NCBI GenBank assembly: GCA_024232355.1 | Contig: JAAEPW010000967.1 | Location: forward strand, 1 to 64,000 | Length of the DNA stretch: 64,000 nucleotides | Direction: 5' to 3' | DNA from: Chloroflexota bacterium | GTDB taxonomy: Bacteria; Chloroflexota; Anaerolineae; B4-G1 | Shown: one piece after another, positions 9,202 through 18,373 of the stretch | How positions within the stretch are numbered: the stretch's first letter is position 1 | Layout: each line of letters starts with the position of its first letter | Made by a program: the position numbers and the translations under genes | Notes under the pieces: generated by a model | Databases searched by the model: none | What the model was told of the DNA's origin: nothing | The model's input: only the letters and a program-made list of their open reading frames with translations

Positions 9202-11145
9202 TCATCCAGCAGCCAATTTGGTTTCAACATACTCGTACACCACTCGCTCCAAAACCTCGAGCGGCAGACTACCGTTGCCTAATACCACGTTGTGGAACTC
9301 TTTGATGTCAAAACGATCGCCCAACCGATCCATCGCCATCTGACGCAGCTCTAGGATTTTTAGCATGCCGGTCATGTAGGATGTGGCCTGGCCGGGCCAG
9401 ACGATGTAGCGAGTGACTTCGGATTCCACCCATCCACGAGGGAGGCCCGTATTCTCGCGCATATAGTCTACGGCCTGATTATAGGTCCAACCCTTGGCGT
9501 GGATGCCGGTATCCACCACCAGGCGGGTAGCGCGCCAGACCTCGTACTGCAGTCGGCCCAGATTGCCATACGGATCGTCCTCGTAGAGTCCCAGTTCCCA
9601 GGCCAGCCGCTCGGCGTACAGCGCCCAGCCCTCCACATAAGCCGAAAAGTGGACGCCATTTCGGAACGACGGCAGCCCCTCCAACTCTTGCGCAATAGCA
9701 AGCTGAAAATGATGACCGGGAACCGCTTCGTGATAAGCCAGTGTCGGCATGATAAACTTGGGTTGGGAACCACCCACAGCCGCATAAAACGCGCCGGGGC
9801 GCGAACCGTCTACGGCTGGGGCTTGGTAATAGCCACCCGACGCCCCACCGATGACGATCACGTCGGCACGCGGCAACAGGTCAAAGACAGCGCCCACTCT
9901 CTGCTCTGCCTCCTCGATGATGGCTTCATAGCCCGCAACGACCTCGCCCCCATTGTACGCACCACCATCTCTGGATACGCGACTAAACAACGTAACGATA
10001 TTCTCGTCCTGAGGATAGCCCAGTTCGTCGAACAAGACCCGCATCTCGGCCTGGATACGGTCTACTTCTTGCAATCCCAGTTGGTGAACCTCGTCGGCAC
10101 TCATATCGGTGGTGGTGTGGTGACGCAGGGCATGGGTATAATAATCCGCGCCGTTGGGGAATTTCCACACGCCATCGTCGTCCGTCGCGATGGTCTCTTG
10201 ATACTCGAAATAATCAAGCACCGTCCCAAAAGCAGGGATGACAGATTGATCAATCACTGCTTCTGCATCCTCCATCAAGGTCTGCTTTTCAGTATCACTC
10301 ACTCCCTCCAAATCGTTGACCTTTTCCGCAAAGGTAACGTAAAATGGCGTGGAACGTGCGCTGCGGCGTGCCAGCCTGCGCAGATCGCCCAATGTCCACT
10401 GAATGACAAATCTCGGCGGAATCACACCGGCCTCTTCGCGCAATCTTATCCCCTCCAACAATTGCTCGCACTTTGTGTCTATCTGGGACAAGCGAGCGAC
10501 GTAATCCTCGGCGTCTTGCAAGTTTGTCACGGGATGAAGCTGGGTAAAAAAGTGAACCCACTCGTTATGTGCGCTGGTGATGATTGGATTGAGTGGATAA
10601 TCGTTATACACAAACTCGTGGCCGCGCACCCGGTCGTCCAAATACCAGGTATAGACGTCCACCGAAAGTTGTTGATCGGGCGTCATCTCGGCCCGGTCAT
10701 AGGTTTTCAGCAAAGCCAGAATACCGGCTTCCAGTTGTTGGGTATCGTGAATATAGTCGTCAGAGATATCGGTGAGTTGGTCGTTCCCTACACCAAACGT
10801 TTCTGCCAGCCCATATTCAGTGATCAACTCGGGATTTCTCAACAACAACCGATTATAGGATTCTTTGAAAAAAGTGGCCAGGTCCAAACCTTGCAAGTCA
10901 GCGGCAACGTCGGGTACAGAGATCGGAGGCATCGGGGTTTCTGATACAGATTGGGCAGCCACCGTCGGCAAAGCAAGCACCTCTGTAGGTGATACAACAG
11001 ATATATCGTCGGACACAACGGTAGGTTCAATTTTTCCACAACCGACGACCAAGGACAAAATGATCATTGCCATAAAAACGATGTGGACGGTACGTCTATT
11101 GATGTACCGTCCGTGATCAATATGCCTGATGTAATCGACAAGCAT
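9202..11145 (-). CDS. DUF885-family metallopeptidase-like lipoprotein
   Basis: 647 residues from ATG 11145, chosen because GGGAGGAG lies about seven bases upstream; the open frame reaches 11190. Lipobox VVGC, then a DUF885 domain filling the rest, with HEAVPGHHFQ and EGWALYAERLAWELG. DUF885 proteins are zinc-peptidase-like; the HExxxGHH arrangement is seen here, while substrate and activity are not known to me. It is a paralog of the C-terminal part of the 4868-7591 protein, with many identical stretches such as GYYQAP versus GYYVPG and AWELG. It lies between the M1 pseudogene and a serine hydrolase in the lipoprotein run. Confidence 0.85.
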   Translation of the reverse strand: MLVDYIRHIDHGRYINRRTVHIVFMAMIILSLVVGCGKIEPTVVSDDISVVSPTEVLALPTVAAQSVSETPMPPISVPDVAADLQGLDLATFFKESYNRLLLRNPELITEYGLAETFGVGNDQLTDISDDYIHDTQQLEAGILALLKTYDRAEMTPDQQLSVDVYTWYLDDRVRGHEFVYNDYPLNPIITSAHNEWVHFFTQLHPVTNLQDAEDYVARLSQIDTKCEQLLEGIRLREEAGVIPPRFVIQWTLGDLRRLARRSARSTPFYVTFAEKVNDLEGVSDTEKQTLMEDAEAVIDQSVIPAFGTVLDYFEYQETIATDDDGVWKFPNGADYYTHALRHHTTTDMSADEVHQLGLQEVDRIQAEMRVLFDELGYPQDENIVTLFSRVSRDGGAYNGGEVVAGYEAIIEEAEQRVGAVFDLLPRADVIVIGGASGGYYQAPAVDGSRPGAFYAAVGGSQPKFIMPTLAYHEAVPGHHFQLAIAQELEGLPSFRNGVHFSAYVEGWALYAERLAWELGLYEDDPYGNLGRLQYEVWRATRLVVDTGIHAKGWTYNQAVDYMRENTGLPRGWVESEVTRYIVWPGQATSYMTGMLKILELRQMAMDRLGDRFDIKEFHNVVLGNGSLPLEVLERVVYEYVETKLAAG

Positions 11146-11180
11146 TGCTTTTCTCCTCCCGGGGGTTATCGCGAATATCT

Positions 11181-13040
11181 CTATGGACAATGTGAAATGA
11201 TCTTGTTAGATTCTCGAACGGCACTATCCCAAGTGAACTCGCGATTATCGCTGAAATAATAATAGGTCGAGCCGTTGGGCATGAGGATCACGGCATTTCC
11301 GCTAACTCCCTGCATCTCGGCAACCCAAACGTCACAATCGAACCCACTCGCCTCGGTATATTCTTGGGCCCAGAAAGCGTTATTGTATTTCCACCCACGG
11401 CCAATATCAACACCGCGATCATCGGGGTCATGTTGCATCGCGTCTGCCAACATATCCGGGTGCAAGATTTGTTCTCCATCAATCTTGCCGCCATTATTCA
11501 GCAAAGTGGCAATCTTGGCAATGTCGTCCTGAATCCACCACAATCCATAGCCACCCTCGGGCTGCCCTTGCCAGTCGTCGTCGGCTGTCCGCATAGTCGT
11601 ATGCGCCCCCGGGCCAATTTTGAGCGGCCCGTAAACCTCGTCCACCACAAATTGAAAGATATCGGCATCCGGGCCTTCCTGACTCTGCAAATAGTTGTGC
11701 AGCGCGCGGGTGAGGATGAACGTGTCGGACGTGCGATACACCCATCGCGTGCCAGGGTCGGTAGCGTGAGGCCAGTTAAAGGCAGCGGCAATCCGCTCCG
11801 CATAAGGTTGAGTACTCCAGTACTCGCCCATTTGGGCGCCGTCCTCGTCAACCATCCGGCCCGACGATTCGTAGTTTCCGGTAGCCATATCGATGGTGTG
11901 GCCAAAGGTAACAGCATCCCAGTTACCCGGGCTGTTGGCGTACTCTGGTGCATAGTCATTGATCAACAAGTCGGCAACATCAAGCCCGTATTTTTGTGCC
12001 AATCGCATCAGTGCCACACTGACAAAGGCTGATTTGGCCGTGGAATAGGAGGTGGCCCGTATGTACTCGCAGTAAGCATACTGGCCAAAACGGGTGCGAC
12101 ACTCCCCCACATAGTTCACGCCATTGATCACAAAGCCGTACATTGTTATGTGCTCTGGGGTGACACCACGGGTAAATTTAGAGGCGTCTATGCCGGGATA
12201 ATCGACGGCGAGTTGCTCGATGGGTTTGGTGGGGAATCTATCGGCCAGTTCTTGGGCAAAGGCATCTCGCACTTTATCGCCGTTCTCCACAGGCTCGGGA
12301 TGGTAGCTGGCCTCTAACACCCCCCAAAAGTTGGCTCTTAGCGAAGTGGTAGTCTCCTGTGTGATCTGATACCAGACGTTGGAGACATTTTCACCATCGA
12401 ACAAAAAGGTCATCACGCCGTTAAAGGTTGCGTTTCCCCCCTTCCAGGTCAACGCAAATGGGAACGATGCACGGGAATACCCCTGGTCGCCGTTCTCTTT
12501 CCAGATGCGACCCGGTCCAATGATATAATTCCAATTCGGGTGATCGGCAATGATTAAGCCACGCTGAACGGGGATTAGATAATCACCACTTTGCACAAAC
12601 TCGAAATCAAACTCGGGGATGTGCATTGTCTCAGGCTCCAGGTCAGTATCGCCCTGGACGACCTCGAATCCGCCAGCGGTGTCCTCTCCGAACAATTCTA
12701 ATCGCCCATCAAAGACGTGTTCGGAAAGAGCCGCACCGTCGGGCATAGCGAAAGCGCCATCATCTATGGGCGAGTTATAGTCAAAACCGTTCATCAACTC
12801 GTCGTAGGTGAGAATCGTACGGTTGACGTTTCCCGTTTCACTCGGTGATACGGGTGTATCAAATGGTTCAGTTGTTGATTGAGTAGTGACCTGTTCTATG
12901 GGTTCCAGTGTGGCCTGAACAGTCGCCGTAGGATGAGAAGCAGACTGTTTTGTGGGTTGAGAGGAGTCGCAGCCTCCCAGACAGATACCGATAAATATCA
13001 AGATCAATAGAACTGTAATGACTCGGTACGATTTTCTCAT
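11181..13040 (-). CDS. Serine hydrolase lipoprotein, beta-lactamase class C-like
   Basis: 619 residues with lipobox LGGC (Cys at 24) and a Thr/Pro/Ser linker to about 75. A roughly 200-residue N-terminal region of unclear fold follows, then a beta-lactamase-like hydrolase domain with the SxxK motif as STAK in SYSTAKSAFVSVAL and a later WVYRTSD in the YxN region. The second motif is weaker than in the 302-1495 protein, so activity is less certain. Start ATG 13040 has GGAG six bases upstream. Its stop is 35 bases before the DUF885 start. Confidence 0.8.
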   Translation of the reverse strand: MRKSYRVITVLLILIFIGICLGGCDSSQPTKQSASHPTATVQATLEPIEQVTTQSTTEPFDTPVSPSETGNVNRTILTYDELMNGFDYNSPIDDGAFAMPDGAALSEHVFDGRLELFGEDTAGGFEVVQGDTDLEPETMHIPEFDFEFVQSGDYLIPVQRGLIIADHPNWNYIIGPGRIWKENGDQGYSRASFPFALTWKGGNATFNGVMTFLFDGENVSNVWYQITQETTTSLRANFWGVLEASYHPEPVENGDKVRDAFAQELADRFPTKPIEQLAVDYPGIDASKFTRGVTPEHITMYGFVINGVNYVGECRTRFGQYAYCEYIRATSYSTAKSAFVSVALMRLAQKYGLDVADLLINDYAPEYANSPGNWDAVTFGHTIDMATGNYESSGRMVDEDGAQMGEYWSTQPYAERIAAAFNWPHATDPGTRWVYRTSDTFILTRALHNYLQSQEGPDADIFQFVVDEVYGPLKIGPGAHTTMRTADDDWQGQPEGGYGLWWIQDDIAKIATLLNNGGKIDGEQILHPDMLADAMQHDPDDRGVDIGRGWKYNNAFWAQEYTEASGFDCDVWVAEMQGVSGNAVILMPNGSTYYYFSDNREFTWDSAVRESNKIISHCP

Positions 13041-13051
13041 GTCACACTCCT

Positions 13052-15994
13052 TTATTTATCTAAGGATATCACGCATCGAAATCCCAATGGGTTGTATCGC
13101 CTGTCCGGTGCGATTTTGGCGCGGGCGACTCCGCGCAAACTCGCTTGATGATAGTGCCAGCCGCCCCCGCGCACCACCTTTTCGCTCCCAGCCTCTGGGC
13201 CAGTTGGGTTTACGTGTGCAACCGAGGAATAATTACCCAACCAGTCCGTCGTCCACTCAAATACGTTGCCGGATAGATCCAGCGCCCCACACCAACTGGC
13301 CCCACGCGGATAGCTTCCCACTGGTGCGCTTTGAGCGTACCCGTCATCAACGGCGGTGTTGGCGAGTGGCTTGTCACAGTTGACGTCGCAATAGTTCAAC
13401 AGAGTACCGTCAAAGGTATTTCCCCAGGGGTAGACATTCCCCCCAGTCCCACGTGCCGCATACTCCCATTCCGCTTCTGTGGGCAACCGCGCCCCGGCCC
13501 ATTCACAATATGTTTGCGCCTCGTCCCAGGTCACACATACCACCGGGTGGTCCGCCCCCGGTGTGGTTTGAGGAGGTGGTTCTCCCCTCTCACACACTCC
13601 CGGCGATTGGCAAACCCCGACATCCACACACTGTTGATATTGGGCATTGGTCACCTCTGTCTGGTCCATCCAAAAGTGGTCAAGCACGACGGTGTGTTGG
13701 GGAGATTCGAGGGCGTAATAACCATAGTTGCAAATGTCATAGTATTGCCTGCACAATTCCACTGCCGCGTCGACCCCAGCGTCGGTGCTGCCCATCTCAA
13801 ACTCTCCGGACGGCACATAGACCATCGTCATCCCATCAGTGGGACGGGACCAGGTATCATCCAAGTTGCCATCGGCAGGAGGAGCAGATGACGATTCTGG
13901 CACACTCGCTGACGTCTCAGGTGTAGCCAAGGAGACCACGCACCGAAACCCCACACCAAGATAATCGGCGCTGGGCGGGACGAGGTAACGATAGGCTGCG
14001 CGAACACCATTCTGTCCGTACCCCCAACTGCCTCCGCGCAGTATGTGGCGATCTCCTTCCACCGGACCAGTGGGATTTGTCTGCGCTGTGGGGACATAGC
14101 CTCCATACTTGTCAGCCACCCATTCCCACACATTCCCGGTCATATCGAGAGCGCCGCTCCAACTTGATCCACCCGGAAAGCTACCCACTGGGGCAGTATG
14201 CGCATAGCCGTCATCACACTGGGTGAGATCATCACTCAAGTTACCACCTGCACAATCAAAGGCATCTCCCCAGGGATAAATGTATCCAGTGGTTCCTCGT
14301 GCCGCATACTCCCACTCCGCCTCGGCGGGCAGTCGACCACCAGCCCAGGTACAATAGACTGCCGCATCCTGCCAGGGGATGCCCGCCACGGGATAATCAG
14401 CCCCGTTGTAGGTTGGATCATCTGCCAGACGTGACTCTCTACAACTCTCATCTTGCACACAACGTGCGTACTGGGCATTGGTCACCTCGGTGCGATCCAG
14501 CCAAAAACCATCGAGTGTGACGGTGTGCTGGGGAGACTCGTGTTCGTAAAACCTGCGTTCGCAATAGGCCCAGTTCACAGGATTTCGCTCACATTGAGCA
14601 GATTCTGCCGCAACCTGAGCATCGGTACTGCCCATCTGAAAAGTACCACCTGGCACATAGACCATCGCCGCCCCATCGGCAGGGCGGGTCCGGACATCTC
14701 CCAAAACAGCGGGGGCAGTGCTAGTGGTTGCTGCGGACGGATGGTGCGTCTCGTTCAGCCAGACCTGGTTTGGTATTCCCTCCTCGGTGTCTTGCCAGTC
14801 GCTATGGGCGACCAAGGCATCGAGGTCACCATCGTTGTCCAGATCACCCAATCCAACCCCATAGCTAGCCAGGTCACCCAGGCGCAAGTCACTGTCAGTA
14901 AAAGTTCCTCCCTCATTTAGCCACACCGTGTCGCTCGAACCGCGCCACGGGTCTCCGTGAGCCACGAACGCATCCAGATCGCCGTCACCATCGAGGTCGC
15001 CCAATGAGACCGCATGAGCAAGCGAACCTGCCAACCGCTGTCCGCTGTTGCTAAAAGTCCCAGATCCACTATTCAGCCATACTTGGTTAGGATCACCACT
15101 CGCAATCGCCAGAAATGCATCAAGGTCGCCGTCACCATCCACGTCGCCGAGAGCGAGGCCGTGAATGTGAACACTGGCAGGGCTTAGATTGTGACTACTG
15201 TCTGTGAAGAGTCCTGTTCCATCATTGAGCCACACTTTGGCCGGTTCATCCCAACCACCCGTCAGGGCATCCAAATCGCCGTCATCATCCAGATCACCGA
15301 GAACGACAGCAGCCGTTATAGCGACTCCCAGCGCTTGCCCAGTGTCGGCAAATGATCCTTCTCCATCGTTTAGCCATACGGTGTTGATTTTTTCCTGCGC
15401 GATCACGGCATCCAAATCACCATCACCGTCCAGATCTCCCAGGGCCACATCAAAACCACTGTCACTGCCCAACCTTTGTCCGCTATCGGTAAAGGTCCCA
15501 GGCATTCCTCCTTGAACACCGCCCTCATTCAGCCACACCTCGCTGGCTTTGTCCCAATCTGTGACAAAAGCATCCAGATCACCGTCGCCATCCAAATCGC
15601 CTAATTCGACACCCATGCCGTAGCCCAAGCGCCGCTCGCCTATCGTAAAGACGCCGTACCCGTCATTCAACCAAACTGCACTGGCTGCCTCACCCTGGCT
15701 GCCATTGACAACGAAAGCATCCAGGTCACCATCACCATCCAAATCCCCAAGCGATACGTCCCAACTATGTGCAGAGCCTAGCTGCTGACCGCTGTCTACA
15801 AGGGATATGGGCACAGCACTAGAGTCTGATGTCGCAGTCGGTGGGATGGATGTAAGTGTAACCAAGGGCGTAGCCGTAGGCAACACTGCCATAGTTATGG
15901 ATGGAACTGGCGTCGCTTTAAGTTCCGCTTTCCCACAACCAGACAGCATCAGAAAGAATATCATCACAGCAATCATCGTATGACGGTTAGACAT
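13052..15994 (-). CDS. FG-GAP propeller lipoprotein with two C-terminal FGE/SUMF1-type domains
   Basis: 980 residues. Lipobox LSGC (Cys about 20). Residues about 70-420 hold seven FG-GAP/VCBS repeats of the type LGDLDGDGDLDAFV, which bind Ca2+ in integrin-like seven-bladed propellers. Two tandem sulfatase-modifying-factor (formylglycine-generating-enzyme-like) domains follow at about 430-690 and 705-978; each has MVYVPGG or MVYVPSG, EVTNAQY, EAEWEYAARG, GNVWEWV or GNVFEWT, and a GFRC end. In bacteria many such domains act on substrates other than sulfatases, and no sulfatase is in view. The strong similarity of the two copies indicates internal duplication. Start ATG 15994 has AGGAG upstream. 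Confidence 0.88.
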   Translation of the reverse strand: MSNRHTMIAVMIFFLMLSGCGKAELKATPVPSITMAVLPTATPLVTLTSIPPTATSDSSAVPISLVDSGQQLGSAHSWDVSLGDLDGDGDLDAFVVNGSQGEAASAVWLNDGYGVFTIGERRLGYGMGVELGDLDGDGDLDAFVTDWDKASEVWLNEGGVQGGMPGTFTDSGQRLGSDSGFDVALGDLDGDGDLDAVIAQEKINTVWLNDGEGSFADTGQALGVAITAAVVLGDLDDDGDLDALTGGWDEPAKVWLNDGTGLFTDSSHNLSPASVHIHGLALGDVDGDGDLDAFLAIASGDPNQVWLNSGSGTFSNSGQRLAGSLAHAVSLGDLDGDGDLDAFVAHGDPWRGSSDTVWLNEGGTFTDSDLRLGDLASYGVGLGDLDNDGDLDALVAHSDWQDTEEGIPNQVWLNETHHPSAATTSTAPAVLGDVRTRPADGAAMVYVPGGTFQMGSTDAQVAAESAQCERNPVNWAYCERRFYEHESPQHTVTLDGFWLDRTEVTNAQYARCVQDESCRESRLADDPTYNGADYPVAGIPWQDAAVYCTWAGGRLPAEAEWEYAARGTTGYIYPWGDAFDCAGGNLSDDLTQCDDGYAHTAPVGSFPGGSSWSGALDMTGNVWEWVADKYGGYVPTAQTNPTGPVEGDRHILRGGSWGYGQNGVRAAYRYLVPPSADYLGVGFRCVVSLATPETSASVPESSSAPPADGNLDDTWSRPTDGMTMVYVPSGEFEMGSTDAGVDAAVELCRQYYDICNYGYYALESPQHTVVLDHFWMDQTEVTNAQYQQCVDVGVCQSPGVCERGEPPPQTTPGADHPVVCVTWDEAQTYCEWAGARLPTEAEWEYAARGTGGNVYPWGNTFDGTLLNYCDVNCDKPLANTAVDDGYAQSAPVGSYPRGASWCGALDLSGNVFEWTTDWLGNYSSVAHVNPTGPEAGSEKVVRGGGWHYHQASLRGVARAKIAPDRRYNPLGFRCVISLDK

Positions 15995-16018
15995 ATCGCT
16001 CTCCTACAAATCTTCTTG

Positions 16019-18373
16019 TCACCGTGAACGTTTATGGCCAACAAACAGATACACGCCACCTGCTACTATGACGACAACACCCACAACATAGCTCCAATAC
16101 AAACCACGCCACGTTCCGGCATCTTCCACATCCGTGTCGCCCAATGATACTGTGTCCTCGGTATCGTCGGACTGTTCGATCTGGGTCTCGGCCACCGCGC
16201 AGGGGAAATTCTCCGCCTCTCGCAGAAACGTGTCTACCCATTCTGGCGAAGGCTCCAATCCCCATTCTTGGAGAAAGTGCATCATATGATCGAAACTGAT
16301 CTGGTGGGAATACGTGCCAAGCTCATCGCTAATATCGCCTACCAAATCCTCGTGGACGTCCAGCATCTCTACCGGCGTGCCGCACGTAAAATCGAGATTG
16401 TCCAAGTCGAGATACCGGATCTCGGGATTGATCTTGGTGCGAAAATAGACCCGCCGATTTTCGGCGTCGAAAACGATGCTCCACTGGGTCCAATCGCTGT
16501 CGGCCACCTGTGCCAGAGTACCAAAGGCATAGTCCACGGCTGATTCCTCGCCGTTTGGGCTAAAGTCCCTTACCCGATCCACCGCTATATCAAAACGGCG
16601 CAGTGAATTATTAGATAGCGAGCCTCTTTGCCATGCTTTGACCGATTCCTCATAGACACTGTTCGTCAACGCCGCCACCGACAGGTCTTGGCCGGTATGC
16701 GCGACCATCTCTCCATTGAGGAATTCAATCACAGCGCAATTTCTCAGTTGGTCACAAACCAAGTAATGATCCCGCGTATTGGCAATTCGCACCAGTGCAT
16801 CACTGGCTACGACCTCCTCCATTGTGCCGTAATTATCCAGTTGGTACTGAAGCCAGACCGGGGATTCAAGCGGAGGGCGCTCGTCGAGTGCGGGGCTTTC
16901 AGTCTCTCCGAGGTACATTGTGCTAAGCGTCAGACCCGCTTCATTCATCCCTGCCCAGACAAATTGATAGCCAACCAGGTTAAAGGTCACGCTGCCATAC
17001 TTGGATGTCCAACGGGCGTATTCACCAGTCACACCCGATTCATGGGCAGTTTTAGAGACATTCCGCTTGTTGATGTATAACAAACCCTCGTGGATCGAAT
17101 TATCGAAATTTGTGCCAAACACAGCGTGCCCGTCGTTATCGAGGCAGAATGAAGTACACGCCTGGCTGCCTGAAGGGATGGTGCGTGCATTTGATGGAAA
17201 AGAGGAGGATGAACGCACAGCAGGCAGAATATAGCGAGTGATTATCTCGTCTACCGGCTCTTGATCCACGTAATTCCCGCCGGTAAAGACGAGCACCATA
17301 TCCAGACTTGGGAACACAATGATCCGCTGCCCTCCCCAACCAACGGCGTAAAACGAATCAACCAATGCCGAACCATAATGATACGTTTTCAGCCACCATT
17401 GGTAACCATACCCATCTCCCCACGGAGTAGAAATGTGTTCCTTTGTCGATGTCTCAACCCACTCTTGCGAGATGATCTGCTCGCCGTTCCAAACGCCACC
17501 GCTCAAAAACAGGTAGCCAAACTTGGCCATATCCCGGGGGCGCAGTTTTAGGTTTCCGGACGCATGAATCATATCGAGGTTGATGTGATCCCATTCATAG
17601 TCGGTGATGCCGAGAGGCGCGAACAAGTACTCGGCGGCAAAATCGTCCATCCTCTGCCCCGTGGCCTCTCGGATGACTTTACCAAGCAAGTTCGTATTGC
17701 CGCCGTTATAGTACCATTCTGTACTGGGTTCGCTGATTATGGGTTTCGCCAGAATGTACTCGATCGGGTCCGACACCCTGAACAGCTGTATGAGATCATT
17801 GTTTATGTCGCTGTAGGCGAGTTCCATCTCGTTCCACTCTAGTCCAGAGGTCATGGTCAGTAGATGTTCCAAAGTGATCTCGTCTTTTCTCTCGTCGTTC
17901 AGATTGGCGTAATCGGGAAAGAAAGCAAATATCTTTTCGTCCACCCCCTGGATGAAACCACGGTCTATGGCAATTCCCACCAAAGCCGAAGTAAAACTCT
18001 TGGTAACCGAGGCCAAATTGTGGGTCGTATCCATGTCGAAATCAACGAGTTCTCCCCTGTGCTGATCGTCATTGTAGGCAAAAGTGTGGCCGTCAAAGTA
18101 TTCTTCAAAAGCAAGTTTGCCGTCTTTGACGATTAGGATCGAGTGAACATTCTCGTAGGCGCCATTGTGAATGCGATTGATTGCTTGGCCAACCTTCTCT
18201 TGGTCTATCCCAACCTCATCCAGACTCGCTGTCTGCCACCCATCGTCCGTTTGCCCCGGCATACGATAGGGCTGGGCCGGAGCACAGGACATTAGGCAAA
18301 TCGTACAGAGCAGAATAAACAGCAGTGCTCTCAACAACATGTTTTTCTTTGCTAGCGCGTCTTGTTCAACCAT
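16019..18373 (-). CDS. Two-domain surface hydrolase: beta-lactamase-like domain fused to a choloylglycine-hydrolase-like Ntn domain, C-terminal TM
   Basis: 784 residues. Lipobox LMSC with Cys30. Residues about 45-390 form a class C beta-lactamase-like serine hydrolase, with S122-VT-K125 and Y221-Y-N223. Residues about 405-700 resemble linear-amide C-N hydrolases (choloylglycine hydrolase, penicillin V acylase, C45/NAAA-like), with candidate nucleophile Cys406 in QACTSFCLDN and NFDNSIHEG after it. Residues about 756-778 are a hydrophobic helix followed by GHKRSR, so the protein could be held at both ends. Ntn enzymes need the Cys to become N-terminal, so cleavage between A405 and C406 is predicted; that would separate the two enzymes. 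Its start overlaps the end of the upstream FG-GAP gene by 22 bases, indicating translational coupling. Confidence 0.82.
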   Translation of the reverse strand: MVEQDALAKKNMLLRALLFILLCTICLMSCAPAQPYRMPGQTDDGWQTASLDEVGIDQEKVGQAINRIHNGAYENVHSILIVKDGKLAFEEYFDGHTFAYNDDQHRGELVDFDMDTTHNLASVTKSFTSALVGIAIDRGFIQGVDEKIFAFFPDYANLNDERKDEITLEHLLTMTSGLEWNEMELAYSDINNDLIQLFRVSDPIEYILAKPIISEPSTEWYYNGGNTNLLGKVIREATGQRMDDFAAEYLFAPLGITDYEWDHINLDMIHASGNLKLRPRDMAKFGYLFLSGGVWNGEQIISQEWVETSTKEHISTPWGDGYGYQWWLKTYHYGSALVDSFYAVGWGGQRIIVFPSLDMVLVFTGGNYVDQEPVDEIITRYILPAVRSSSSFPSNARTIPSGSQACTSFCLDNDGHAVFGTNFDNSIHEGLLYINKRNVSKTAHESGVTGEYARWTSKYGSVTFNLVGYQFVWAGMNEAGLTLSTMYLGETESPALDERPPLESPVWLQYQLDNYGTMEEVVASDALVRIANTRDHYLVCDQLRNCAVIEFLNGEMVAHTGQDLSVAALTNSVYEESVKAWQRGSLSNNSLRRFDIAVDRVRDFSPNGEESAVDYAFGTLAQVADSDWTQWSIVFDAENRRVYFRTKINPEIRYLDLDNLDFTCGTPVEMLDVHEDLVGDISDELGTYSHQISFDHMMHFLQEWGLEPSPEWVDTFLREAENFPCAVAETQIEQSDDTEDTVSLGDTDVEDAGTWRGLYWSYVVGVVVIVAGGVYLFVGHKRSR

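Noticed and set aside
9499..10944. Long plus-strand open frame (481 codons) opposite the DUF885 gene
   Set aside because: It mirrors the coding frame of a gene with clear family motifs, lipobox and ribosome site; its own translation shows no recognisable domain.
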